DNA of 37,652 bases from Actinomycetes bacterium. Lineage in GTDB: Bacteria > Actinomycetota > Acidimicrobiia > Acidimicrobiales > UBA8190. The notes below the pieces were generated by a model. That model was given only the letters and a program-made list of their open reading frames with translations, was not told where the DNA came from and did not search any database. Of this stretch, positions 22,900 to 31,018 are shown piece after piece. The translations under genes and the position numbers were made by a program. The stretch covers positions 1 to 37,652 of the forward strand of contig JAKAQW010000016.1 of assembly GCA_021819525.1 (NCBI GenBank), in the 5' to 3' direction. Every line of letters starts with the position of its first letter. The stretch's first letter is position 1.

Positions 22900-23958
22900 G
22901 TGGCCAGTGAGTCCGTGTTGGTCATCGGAGGTGGTCCGGCTGGTCTGGCTGCGGCCCGGTCGGTGGCAGATCTCGGCGGCAACGTCGTGCTGGTGGAGCA
23001 GCGTGACTTCCTCGGCGGCACGCCTATCGCCGAGAACTACGCGTCGATCACCCCACACCTGGAGAGCGCCGAAGTGGCGCTCGGGCGGGTCGTCGATGCG
23101 GTGCAGGGGCATCCCGGGATCACCGTCCACTTGGGGGCAGAGGTCATCTCCTGCACCGGCGATGCAGGCGAGCTCACCGCAGTGCTGCGCAGCGCCGAAG
23201 GCGAGCAGCCCGTCGAGTGTGGCGCTGTGATCGTGGCGACGGGCTTCCAGCACTTCGACCCGGGGCGCGAGACCCAGCTCTACGGCTACTACGAATTGCC
23301 TGACGTGCTCGCCTTGCAGGATCTCGAGTCGATGCTGAAGGCGGGGTCGGTGGTCCGCCCCAGTAATGGCCAGGCGCCGAAGCGCCTGTGCTTCATCCAG
23401 TGCGTGGGAAGCCGAGACCGCCACATCGGCAACGAGTACTGCTCCAAGGTGTGCTGTGGGGTGGCGTCGAAGGAGGCCATCGAGGTCCGCCAGGCCCTGC
23501 CGGACTGCGAAGTGTTCATCTTCTACATCGACATGCGCATGTACGGCTACTGGGAGAGCCAGATCTACTGGCCTGCCCAGGAGCAGCACAACGTGCAGTA
23601 CGTGAAAGGCATCGTCAGCGAGATCCTTCCCTTCGGCGACCGGTTGCTGGTCCGAGGTGAGGACACCACGATGGGCAGGCCCATGGAGATCCCCATGGAC
23701 ATGGTGGTGTTGTCGGTCGGCATGGAGCCTTCCCCAGGTACCCGTCGCACCGCCCAGGTGCTCGGTGTCGCCCAGAACAAGTACGGGTTCATCGACGCGG
23801 TCGACTTGCCGCTCGACACAGTGTCCACCAGCCGGCCCGGTGTCTTCGCCGCGGGTGCCGCACTTGGCCCGGCCGACTTGGAGGACTGCGCTTCGAGCGG
23901 CGCGGCTGCCGCCATGCGGGCCATGGCCGTCATCCGTGGCGCGCAGGTAGCGGTCTGA
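22900..23958 (+). CDS. hdrA: sHdr subunit HdrA (FAD/iron-sulfur)
   Basis: The flavin subunit of sHdr, about 352 residues, the short form typical of sHdrA and without the extra ferredoxin domains of methanogen HdrA. The FAD motif VLVIGGGPAGLAAARSV is at the N-terminus. LVEQRDFLGGTPIAENYASITPHLESAE follows; then FIQCVGSRDRHIGNEYCSKVCCGVASKEA gives the cysteines for its single [4Fe-4S] cluster. The C-terminal part has VFAAGAALGPADLEDCASSGAAAAMRA, closing the flavin fold. GTG at 22900 is preferred because GAGGGGAGGGG lies just upstream; ATG at 22873 is in frame but lacks such a site. It is closer to sHdrA than to the QmoA paralogue at 14495. Confidence 0.92.
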   Translation: MASESVLVIGGGPAGLAAARSVADLGGNVVLVEQRDFLGGTPIAENYASITPHLESAEVALGRVVDAVQGHPGITVHLGAEVISCTGDAGELTAVLRSAEGEQPVECGAVIVATGFQHFDPGRETQLYGYYELPDVLALQDLESMLKAGSVVRPSNGQAPKRLCFIQCVGSRDRHIGNEYCSKVCCGVASKEAIEVRQALPDCEVFIFYIDMRMYGYWESQIYWPAQEQHNVQYVKGIVSEILPFGDRLLVRGEDTTMGRPMEIPMDMVVLSVGMEPSPGTRRTAQVLGVAQNKYGFIDAVDLPLDTVSTSRPGVFAAGAALGPADLEDCASSGAAAAMRAMAVIRGAQVAV

Positions 23959-23961
23959 GTG

Positions 23962-24693
23962 ATGACCGGGCCGATCGTCGACACTCCGGCCGCGCAGGAG
24001 CTGATGGCGGAGATCCTGGAGCGCGTGGACCGTCGCGATCTCTCTGCCACCTCGGAGCGCCTCGGGAAGAAGAGCGAAGGCTTCCAGCGCCTGCTCGGCG
24101 AGCATCGGTCGTCGAGCATAGCGCCCGACGACCTGCGCCGGGTGCTGCGGAGCGTCTTCTCGTGCCGCCGCCATGCCGACCAGATCCTTGCCGCGGTGGG
24201 AGCAGACCGGTTGGGTGCCGGCATCGAGGAGCTCTTGGAGGGCCACGGAGCACTCTCGGAGCGGATCGACCGGTTCGACGCGCTGCTGGCGGAGCACGGC
24301 GGTCCGGGGTTCGACCTCCCCGGCGAACTGCTGCACTTCACCTACCCGGACCGCTACTGGTTGTGGACCCGCTGGATGTGGGATCCGCGCACCGAGACCG
24401 GTGCGCTGCGGCTGGTGACAGCCGACGACGTGGACCTCATGGGCGACGGGCGGGGAGCTACGTACGTGAAAGTCGGTCGAGCGGTCGCGTTCGTCGAGGA
24501 GACCGGCAAGGCAGTCGGGTTCACGGCCATGGGCCAAGGTCTGCTGGGCATCGACGTGTTCTTGGCGGCAGCCTACGGCATCTACATGTACACGGTGCTG
24601 CGCATGCGGATGACCCAAGAATTCAACCGGATCGTACCGCCGCTGCCGGATCTGCTGCAGCGGCTGCTCGGCGTTCGCGCTCTGGAGGTGTGA
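23962..24693 (+). CDS. sHdr-associated conserved protein (Hyp)
   Basis: The uncharacterised protein always found between hdrA and hdrC2B2 in shdr operons; 243 residues here. It has no cofactor motif. The first 120 residues are helical and charged (AAQELMAEILERVDRRDLS; LLGEHRSSSIAPDDLRRVLRSVF). A central aromatic block follows (LLHFTYPDRYWLWTRWMWDP). Near the end is a hydrophobic stretch, GQGLLGIDVFLAAAYGIYMYTVLRMRM, that could be a membrane-touching or buried helix. ATG at 23962 is preceded directly by GTG (23959). Position rather than motif makes the call. Its role in the complex is unknown. Confidence 0.85.
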   Translation: MTGPIVDTPAAQELMAEILERVDRRDLSATSERLGKKSEGFQRLLGEHRSSSIAPDDLRRVLRSVFSCRRHADQILAAVGADRLGAGIEELLEGHGALSERIDRFDALLAEHGGPGFDLPGELLHFTYPDRYWLWTRWMWDPRTETGALRLVTADDVDLMGDGRGATYVKVGRAVAFVEETGKAVGFTAMGQGLLGIDVFLAAAYGIYMYTVLRMRMTQEFNRIVPPLPDLLQRLLGVRALEV

Positions 24694-24695
24694 CC

Positions 24696-26009
24696 ATGCC
24701 AGTCGGTGGGAAGAAACAGCTGCCCGTCGTGATGGAGAAGGAGCAGGTCAGCGTTCGCTCGCTCATCTCCGACCGGGAGTCGGAGCTGCCGGGGATGTGG
24801 AACCGGATGTTCGAACAGCGGGTGCTGCGTGACTACACCACTCGCGAGCTCGACCGGGTCGCGGCGCTTCCCGGCGGGGAGTCGCTCGAATGGTGCTACG
24901 GCTGCGGCAAGTGCGTCCCGGTGTGCCCCGTCGACCTGGTCGGCGAGTACGGGCCGCGGAAGATCCATCGCAGGACCCAGACCGGTACGAACCTGCTCGA
25001 GAGCGCCGATCTGTGGCTGTGCACCACGTGTGGCAACTGCCTGCGGGTGTGCCCGAAAGAGGTCGACATGATGCAGATCATGCCAGCCGCCCGTGCAGCC
25101 GCCGTCGGCCAGAGCACCGTCCCCGGCGAGCTGCAAGACGTCTTCGAGAAGACCTTTCGTTACGGGAATTGTCTGGGTCAGAACGCTCGTCGCCGCCACG
25201 CGTGGACGCGGGGAGCCGGCGTGCCGGTGCGGGTCCTGGCCGACGAGCCCGGGCCGGTCGACGTGCTGTTCTACGTAGAGGACTACTGGAGCTACCACCC
25301 CCGCGGCCAGCAAGCGGCGCAGGCCATGGCCCGGGTGCTGAGCGCGCTCGGCATCGACTGGGCGATCCTGGGCGCCGAGGAGAAGACGTTGGGTGACTCG
25401 CAACGCACGGCCGGTGAGAAAGGGCTGTTCGAGGCGCTCATGGAAGACGTGGTCGCCACGCTGGACAAGTACGAGTTCTCGCGCATCGTGACGCCTGACC
25501 CCCATGGGTTCAATGCGCTGGTAAAAGAGTACCCCAAGCACGGGCATCGCTACGACGTGCTCCACTACACCCAGCTGCTCGCCCCCCTCGTCGACCAGCT
25601 CGAGCTGACCGTGCCCGTGGAGCGAACGGTGACGTTCCACGACCCGTGCTACCTCGGCCGGCACCACGGCGAGTACGACGCGCCTCGCCGCCTCATCGAG
25701 GCCATCCCCGGCATCCGGCTGACCGAGATGTCCCGATGCCGGGAGAACGGCTACTGCTGCGGCGGCGGCGGCGGCGGCATGTGGCTCGACGGCTTCACCG
25801 CCTCGCACACCACCGAGCGGCTCTCCGAGCGCCGCGTGCGCGAGGCGGCTGCCACCGGGGCCGACGTGCTGGCGGTGTGCTGTCCCTACGAGGTGTCGCG
25901 CTTCGAGGACGCGGCAAAGTCCACCGGCAACGAGCAGCTGCAAGTGAAGGACATCATCGAGCTGATCGACGAGGCCATGGGCCATGGTGCCGATGCCGAG
26001 CCAGCTTAG
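24696..26009 (+). CDS. sHdr subunit HdrC2-HdrB2 fusion (HdrB3 type)
   Basis: One 437-residue polypeptide combining an HdrC part with an HdrB part; in the best-studied operons these are separate HdrC2 and HdrB2. From memory, the fused form is called HdrB3 and goes with EtfAB-type operons, as here. HdrC ligands: C67, C70, C73, C77 (CYGCGKCVPVCP) and C109, C112, C115, C119 (CTTCGNCLRVCP). The HdrB part has a first module that has lost its cysteines (FYVEDYWSYHPRG; EEKTLGDSQR), and an intact second one with HDPCYLGRHHGE, GYCCGGGGGGMW and AVCCPYEV. It is strikingly similar to the Qmo-linked paralogue at 17975, which keeps a cysteine at each of the two changed positions. TGGAGG precedes ATG 24696. 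The next gene overlaps the end by 26 bases. Confidence 0.9.
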   Translation: MPVGGKKQLPVVMEKEQVSVRSLISDRESELPGMWNRMFEQRVLRDYTTRELDRVAALPGGESLEWCYGCGKCVPVCPVDLVGEYGPRKIHRRTQTGTNLLESADLWLCTTCGNCLRVCPKEVDMMQIMPAARAAAVGQSTVPGELQDVFEKTFRYGNCLGQNARRRHAWTRGAGVPVRVLADEPGPVDVLFYVEDYWSYHPRGQQAAQAMARVLSALGIDWAILGAEEKTLGDSQRTAGEKGLFEALMEDVVATLDKYEFSRIVTPDPHGFNALVKEYPKHGHRYDVLHYTQLLAPLVDQLELTVPVERTVTFHDPCYLGRHHGEYDAPRRLIEAIPGIRLTEMSRCRENGYCCGGGGGGMWLDGFTASHTTERLSERRVREAAATGADVLAVCCPYEVSRFEDAAKSTGNEQLQVKDIIELIDEAMGHGADAEPA

Positions 26010-27114
26010 AGTCCTCGACTTCGGGCAGGTGAGCCCGCTTCGCTCGCAGACCCTGTGGCATGCGGTGGCCTACGGGGTGGACGGCGGAGCGCCGGCCACG
26101 GTGGCCTTCTGCCGCCCGCAGCGCCCGTATGTCTGCGTGGGGTACCACCGGAGCCTGGCCGAGATCGACCTGGCCTGGTGCCGGCGGCGAGGCCTGCCGG
26201 TGTACCGCAGGATGGCGGGTGGGGGTCCGGTCTACGTGGACCAGGAGCAGCTCCTGTTCCAGCTGGTGGTGTCGCGCGAGATGCTGCCCCGGTCCAGGAC
26301 CGAGGCGGTGCGAACGGTCTTGAACTGGGTGGTCCCGGCCTTCGTGGCTGCGGGCCTGGATGCCGCGCTCGACGAGCACGGTGAGATCAGCGTGGGGGTC
26401 CGCAAGGTGTGCGGGCACGGTGCGGTGGAGATCGGTGAGGCGGTGGCCGTGGTCGGGAACTTGCTCGGACGGTTCGACCACCACGTCGCCACTGCGATCC
26501 TGGCGATCCCCGACGCGCCGCTGCGATCCGAGGTCGAGCAGGCGATGCGGCGCTACGTCGGTACCGGCGAGACCACGCTCGACGCGGACGCGTTCAAGGA
26601 GGAGGCCGTGTCCTCCTTCGCCCATCACCTGGGGCTCGAGCCCTGGCCCGGATCGCTTACCTGCGCGGAGCGCACCTGGCTGGGCCAGCTCGACGAGCAG
26701 TTCGAGAGCGACAGCTGGCGGATGGGCACCGATCGCTCGGCGTCACCAGTGCTCGATGTGAAGATCCGCGCCGGGGTGCACGTCACCGAGTCGGGACCCC
26801 GGATCGGTGTGCGGCTCGGGTCGAGGGAGGCACCGACGAGGCCATGTTCGGTGAGGTCGGATCGGCAGGCGACGCCCTCCCAGGCGACGCCCTCCCAGGC
26901 GACGCCCTCCCAGGCGACGCCCTCCCAGGCGACGCCCTCCCAGGCGACGCTCTCCCAGGCGCCGCCGTCCGGGCGTGGTGCAGCGGTGCTCGGGTCGAGA
27001 GCGACGGAGGTGCCCGGTCCAGCTGCGCCCACCCCTCCTCCTGACAGGGCACATGCCAGTACCGGCGCACCCGTGGCGCCGAGCTCGAGTGGAGGTGTGC
27101 CATGTCGTCTGTGA
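25984..27114 (+). CDS. Lipoate-protein ligase/octanoyltransferase-family protein with repeat tail
   Basis: A biotin/lipoate transferase-fold protein (376 residues) likely to act in lipoylating the LbpA proteins of this locus. Core motifs are PYVCVGYHRSLAEID, RRMAGGGPVYVD (about 75-86) and the invariant lysine K141 in GVRKVCGHGAVE. There is no separate accessory domain. From about residue 280 it runs into a low-complexity tail containing seven QATPS-type units, then a Pro/Ala/Ser-rich end. ATG 25984 lies 26 bases inside the upstream gene; ATG 25993 is an alternative. The lysine and GGG loop suggest it is active. It is distinct from the second ligase at 28663, which has the usual accessory domain. 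Whether it takes lipoate, octanoate or moves a lipoyl group between proteins cannot be told. Confidence 0.8.
   Translation: MVPMPSQLRVLDFGQVSPLRSQTLWHAVAYGVDGGAPATVAFCRPQRPYVCVGYHRSLAEIDLAWCRRRGLPVYRRMAGGGPVYVDQEQLLFQLVVSREMLPRSRTEAVRTVLNWVVPAFVAAGLDAALDEHGEISVGVRKVCGHGAVEIGEAVAVVGNLLGRFDHHVATAILAIPDAPLRSEVEQAMRRYVGTGETTLDADAFKEEAVSSFAHHLGLEPWPGSLTCAERTWLGQLDEQFESDSWRMGTDRSASPVLDVKIRAGVHVTESGPRIGVRLGSREAPTRPCSVRSDRQATPSQATPSQATPSQATPSQATPSQATLSQAPPSGRGAAVLGSRATEVPGPAAPTPPPDRAHASTGAPVAPSSSGGVPCRL
26866..26970 (+). repeat. 15-bp tandem repeat coding QATPS units
   Basis: Six near-perfect copies of CAGGCGACGCCCTCC (26866-26955; the sixth has one changed base) and a seventh degenerate one (26956-26970) lie inside the lipoate ligase-family gene. 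The units are in frame, so copy changes lengthen or shorten a disordered tail without a frameshift. Confidence 0.9.
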
Positions 27115-27566
27115 CGACGGTCCGCGGCTTCGAGGTGTGGCTGGATCTGGCCTACGCCGAGGGAAGCCATATGTGGGTGGACCAGCCGACCCCCGAGACC
27201 GCCCGTGTGGGTCTCGACACGCTCGGGGTGCAGACCAGCGGCAGCCTCGCTCATGTCGACCTGGTCGCGCTGGGCACCGAGCTCCGCCGGGGTGAGCCCA
27301 TGGGCACGGTGGAGGCAGACAAGTTCGTCGGGCCACTGCGCTCGCCGCTGTCGGGAGTCGTGCGCCAACGCAACGAGGCGGTGCTGGGGGACCCGGGCCT
27401 GGTCCAGCGCGCGCCCTACAGCGCCGGTTGGCTGCTGGTGCTGGCCCCGCCGGCCGGAGGATGGGACGGGGAGCTGGATCGCCTGGTGCACGGGCCCGAC
27501 GCTGTGCGGTCGTGGTTCGACGAGGAGATCCGGCGCTTTCGACGGGAGGGGGTGCTGGCGTGGTGA
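27102..27566 (+). CDS. lbpA: GcvH-like lipoate-binding protein LbpA, divergent copy
   Basis: A carrier of the lipoyl group used by sHdr, 154 residues with the GcvH fold. The lipoylated lysine should be K74 in VEADKFVGPLRSPLSG, the spot where the other two LbpA proteins here have VES.KWVGP. It is the most divergent of the three: it begins with a different N-terminus (RGFEVWLDLAYAEGSHMWV) and lacks the DAEGI.C ending. ATG 27102 follows GGAGG and overlaps the tail of the ligase-like gene by 13 bases. Its stop overlaps the following radical-SAM gene. Position among ligase and synthase genes suggests that it may serve as the assembly scaffold rather than the working carrier, which is only an inference. 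Confidence 0.85.
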   Translation: MSSVTTVRGFEVWLDLAYAEGSHMWVDQPTPETARVGLDTLGVQTSGSLAHVDLVALGTELRRGEPMGTVEADKFVGPLRSPLSGVVRQRNEAVLGDPGLVQRAPYSAGWLLVLAPPAGGWDGELDRLVHGPDAVRSWFDEEIRRFRREGVLAW

Positions 27567-28666
27567 ACGGCGTACCGCCCGCCGTGGGCAGCTCGGCGAC
27601 TGCCGTCAGTGTCCGGGCCGGAGCCCGTGATCGTGGTGCTGGTGGTTCACTGTCCGCCTCGGGCGCCGTGAGCGCAGTGTCCGAGGCGCCTGGCGACTAT
27701 GCCCCGGGGCTGGTTGCCCGGCAGCAGCACTTTCCCGATGTCATGGACTTCTACGCGCCGGGCCTCAAGCACTGGGAGACAAGCGAGTGGCGTCCGCAGA
27801 ACCCGCGGCGCTTCCTGCCGGTGTCGGTCACCGGCCCGGCGTGCGCGCTGCAGTGCGACCACTGCCAGGCCAAGGTCCTCGACGGGATGGTGTCGGTCCG
27901 AGCTGGCCAAGATCTGCTGGATCTGGCCCGGAGGCTCCAGGCATCGGGAGCACAGGGTCTGCTGGTGTCGGGCGGGTCGGGGCGCACCGGCGAGGTGCCG
28001 TTGCTGCCGCACCTGTGGGCGGTGCGCCGCGTGCGCGAAGAGCTGGGCATGCGGGTGGTGGTCCACTCCGGGGTGGTCTCGCCGAAGCTGGCGGCCGGTC
28101 TGGCTGAGTGCGAGGTCGACGGGGTCATGCTCGACGTCATCGGCGCGGACGAGACGATCGGCCAGGTGTACCACCTGGATCTGACGGTAGCCGACTTCGA
28201 CCGCTCGCTCGGTCTGCTGGCCGAACGAGGACTGCGGATCATCCCCCATATCGTGCTCGGCTTGCACTACGGGAGCTTCCTCGGCGAGCACCGGGCGCTC
28301 GAGATGGTGGCGAGCCACCGCGTCTCGACGTTGATCCTGGTGGTGCTCACCCCACTGGTCGGCACCCCGATGGCGCATCTGCCGCCACCGCCGGTGGACG
28401 ACGTGGTGGACTTCTTCGCCACGGCCCGCCTGGCCGTACCGTCGGTACCGGTGAACTTGGGTTGCGCCAGGCCCATGGGCTCCATGAAGGTGGACCTGGA
28501 CCGCGCCGCGGTGGACCACGGGCTCAACGGCATCGCCTACCCGGCGGACGGTGTCATCGCCTACGCCCAGGCCCGTGGTCTCGAGACGCGGCTGCACGAA
28601 TGGTGCTGCTCGCTCACCTGGGCCGGGGACGAGGGCGACTACCGCAGCGTGACGGTGGCGTCGTGA
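27563..28666 (+). CDS. Radical-SAM lipoyl synthase component (LipS1/LipS2 type), first
   Basis: A radical-SAM enzyme of 367 residues with the cluster motif CALQCDHC (C94, C98, C101). Shortly after come VSGGSGRTGEVPL and a barrel with HSGVVSPKLAAGL and VDGVMLDVIGADETI, and further on HIVLGLHYG and LGCARPMG. A late EWCC pair could serve as a second cluster or substrate site. Split lipoyl synthases made of two such proteins (LipS1 and LipS2) are known to insert sulfur into octanoyl-LbpA in sHdr organisms. With the BioB-like protein at 29775 it makes the expected pair; which of the two is LipS1 I cannot decide by eye. GTG 27563 overlaps the lbpA stop. The first 45 residues are a Ser/Ala-rich, probably disordered extension. 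Confidence 0.8.
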   Translation: MNGVPPAVGSSATAVSVRAGARDRGAGGSLSASGAVSAVSEAPGDYAPGLVARQQHFPDVMDFYAPGLKHWETSEWRPQNPRRFLPVSVTGPACALQCDHCQAKVLDGMVSVRAGQDLLDLARRLQASGAQGLLVSGGSGRTGEVPLLPHLWAVRRVREELGMRVVVHSGVVSPKLAAGLAECEVDGVMLDVIGADETIGQVYHLDLTVADFDRSLGLLAERGLRIIPHIVLGLHYGSFLGEHRALEMVASHRVSTLILVVLTPLVGTPMAHLPPPPVDDVVDFFATARLAVPSVPVNLGCARPMGSMKVDLDRAAVDHGLNGIAYPADGVIAYAQARGLETRLHEWCCSLTWAGDEGDYRSVTVAS

Positions 28667-29778
28667 GCGCGGTGTGGCGCCTGCTGGTCGACGACGGCGC
28701 CGACGCGGCGGGAGGTCTCGCTCTCGACGAGGCGCTCATGGCCACCTACCACCGGGGGCAGTCCGAGCAACCGCCGACGCTGCGCCTCTACACCTACGCG
28801 GACCACTGCGCGTTGGTGGGGCGCTACCAGCACCTGGCCGCCGAGGTCGACCTCGACGCCTGCGCAGAGCTGGGCGTGGCGGTGAACCGCCGGCCCACCG
28901 GAGGTGGGGCGATCATCATGGGGGCAGGCCAGCTCGGTGTGGCGTTCGTCACCGCGGCGCCGGCCGCCGAACGCCCCCGCCAGCTGCTCGAGCGCTGCTC
29001 GGCGGGGATCGTTGCGGGGCTGGCCAAGATCGGTCTGACCGCCACCTTCCGAGGCAAGAACGACCTCCAGATCGACGGCCGTAAGGTGGCGGGCCTGGGC
29101 CTGTACCTCGACGGCAGCGGCGGGTTGCTGTTCCACGCCAGCGTGCTGGCCGATCTCGATGTCCCGACCATGCTCCGGGTGCTGCGGATCCCCGCGGCAC
29201 GCCTCGGAGAGGCTGCAGTGGCGGCAGTGCACCAGCGGATCACCACCGTCAGCCGGGAGACCCGCGAGCCCTGGGACGGCGCCCGGCTCCGCCAAGTCGT
29301 GCAGCTCGGGTTCACCGAGGCGCTGGGTGTCGACCTGCGTCCCGGCATGCCCTCTGCCGACGAGACGCGCCACGCCGATGCGCTTCGCCGTGATCGCTAC
29401 GACGACGACGCCTGGCGCATGCGCAATACCCCGCAACCCGACGCCACTGCCACCGCGACCCTGCGCACGCCCGGCGGCCTGCTGCGGGTCTACCTGGCCC
29501 TGCAGGGCGACGTGATCAAGAGCGCGTTGTTCACCGGCGACGTGAACGAGCTACCCTGCGAGCTGACCGACCTCGAGGCGGCTCTGAAGTGGCAGCGGCT
29601 CGACCCGGAGACCCTCGGGGCCACGCTGGACGCGTTCTACCGGGCCACACCGGTGCCCGATCTCCCCGCCGAGACCGTGGCCGGGGCGTTGCTCGAGGCG
29701 GGGACGCGCGCGACGTCGCACGAGGTCCGAGCCGTGCCGTACCGGCAAGGATCGTGCTACTTCCCGGAGGAGACATGA
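28663..29778 (+). CDS. lplA: sHdr-type lipoate-protein ligase (catalytic plus accessory domain)
   Basis: A full-length lipoate ligase of 371 residues that activates lipoate or octanoate and attaches it to LbpA. The catalytic part shows RRPTGGGAIIMG (76-87) and the invariant lysine K141 in QIDGRKVAGLG, then GGLLFHASVLADLD. After about residue 250 comes a C-terminal accessory domain, RTPGGLLRVYLALQGDVIKSALFTGDVN, followed by two helices and CYFPEE. This fused layout matches the sLpl(AB) enzymes reported in sHdr loci. GTG 28663 overlaps the first LipS stop, and its own stop overlaps the second LipS gene. Confidence 0.85.
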   Translation: MSAVWRLLVDDGADAAGGLALDEALMATYHRGQSEQPPTLRLYTYADHCALVGRYQHLAAEVDLDACAELGVAVNRRPTGGGAIIMGAGQLGVAFVTAAPAAERPRQLLERCSAGIVAGLAKIGLTATFRGKNDLQIDGRKVAGLGLYLDGSGGLLFHASVLADLDVPTMLRVLRIPAARLGEAAVAAVHQRITTVSRETREPWDGARLRQVVQLGFTEALGVDLRPGMPSADETRHADALRRDRYDDDAWRMRNTPQPDATATATLRTPGGLLRVYLALQGDVIKSALFTGDVNELPCELTDLEAALKWQRLDPETLGATLDAFYRATPVPDLPAETVAGALLEAGTRATSHEVRAVPYRQGSCYFPEET

Positions 29779-30956
29779 CCACAGGCGAGCGCGCCGTGAG
29801 CATCCCGGTGATGATCGGTGGCCCCATCGAGCGCCGGAGTGCCGGGCGGGGTGCGCAGGGTCGGCGGTCACAGCCATCGCCGGCCCCGATGCAGACCCAG
29901 ATCAGCCCGGACTGGGTCCGGATCTCGGGAGCGAGCGCCATCGCCCTGGGCTTCGCCTCGGGACGCTTCACTCGCCAGTTCGCCTTCGGCGGCATCAACC
30001 TGCTCCTCAACTACGAGGACGGCTGCCGGTCCGACTGCGCGTACTGCGGCCTGGCTCGTACCAGACCGGGCGCCTACGAGGACAAGTCCTTCATCCGGGT
30101 CGACTGGCCGTTGGTGGAGACCGACCAGCTGGTGGAGCGCATGGCTGCCTGCCGGGAGTCGCTCACCAGGCTGTGCATCTCCATGGTCACCAGCGCCCAT
30201 GCCTTCGCCGACACCTGCGACATCACCCGCCGGATCCGCTCCGAGGTGGCCACCCCACTGTCGATCCTGGTGGCCCCGCCGACGTTGAACCGACGGCGGA
30301 TCGAGGAGCTCGCCTCGCTGGGTGTGGACATGATCGGCGTCGGCATGGACGCCGTCACCGAGGACCTGTTCCGCCGGCATCGCACCGACGTCCCCGCCGG
30401 AGGGGCCGGGCTGCGCTGGGAGAAGTACTGGCAGGTGGTGGACGACTCGCGCCAGGTGCTCGGGCCCTGGAAGGTGAACTGCCACACCGTGGTCGGCCTC
30501 GGCGAGACCGACCGTGACCTGGTGGAGACGTTCGTCCGCCTGCGCGACCGAGAGATCTTCTCCTACCTGTTCTGCTTCAACCCCGAACCCGACTCGCGCT
30601 TGGCGGACCTGGCCAAGTCGCCGCTGCGACGCTGGCGCCGCATGCAGCTGGCCAAGCACCTGGTGGAGCAGGAGGGGTTCGGGGTCGAACAGTTCGAGTT
30701 CGACGACGACGGTGCGCTGGTGGAGCTGGCGGGGCCGCACGACGTGGTCGAGCATGCGGCAAGCAGCGGCGTGGTGTTCATGACCGATGGCTGCCCCGGC
30801 GAGTCCGGCGAGCCGGGTTGTACCCGTCCCTACGGGTCGTACCGGCCCTCGGAGCCCTTCCGGGACTTCCCGTTCCACCCGACCGAGCAAGACATGGCTC
30901 GGATCCGTGACGAATTGGCGGTCGAAGAGCTGTGCCCGGGTGTGAGGAGAGCCTGA
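29775..30956 (+). CDS. Radical-SAM lipoyl synthase component (LipS1/LipS2 type), BioB-like
   Basis: A biotin-synthase-like radical-SAM protein of 393 residues, with cluster cysteines C84, C88 and C91 (CRSDCAYC) after GGINLLLNYEDG. The barrel strands carry SMVTSAHAFADTCDI, LVAPPTLNRRRIEELA, GVGMDAVTEDLF and NCHTVVGLGETDRDLV. The C-terminus has the cysteine pair MTDGCPGESGEPGCTRPYG, which may bind an auxiliary cluster that is the sulfur source. It forms the second half of a LipS1/LipS2 pair. GGAGGAGA lies just upstream of ATG 29775. The first 40 residues (Gly/Arg-rich) look non-homologous, so a later start near the MQTQISPDW segment is possible. Confidence 0.82.
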   Translation: MTTGERAVSIPVMIGGPIERRSAGRGAQGRRSQPSPAPMQTQISPDWVRISGASAIALGFASGRFTRQFAFGGINLLLNYEDGCRSDCAYCGLARTRPGAYEDKSFIRVDWPLVETDQLVERMAACRESLTRLCISMVTSAHAFADTCDITRRIRSEVATPLSILVAPPTLNRRRIEELASLGVDMIGVGMDAVTEDLFRRHRTDVPAGGAGLRWEKYWQVVDDSRQVLGPWKVNCHTVVGLGETDRDLVETFVRLRDREIFSYLFCFNPEPDSRLADLAKSPLRRWRRMQLAKHLVEQEGFGVEQFEFDDDGALVELAGPHDVVEHAASSGVVFMTDGCPGESGEPGCTRPYGSYRPSEPFRDFPFHPTEQDMARIRDELAVEELCPGVRRA

Positions 30957-31018
30957 TGACGAGCAGCTACGGGTAATGGACATCGCGGAGATTGTGGAGT
31001 TGGCTATGGAGGGTGCAC

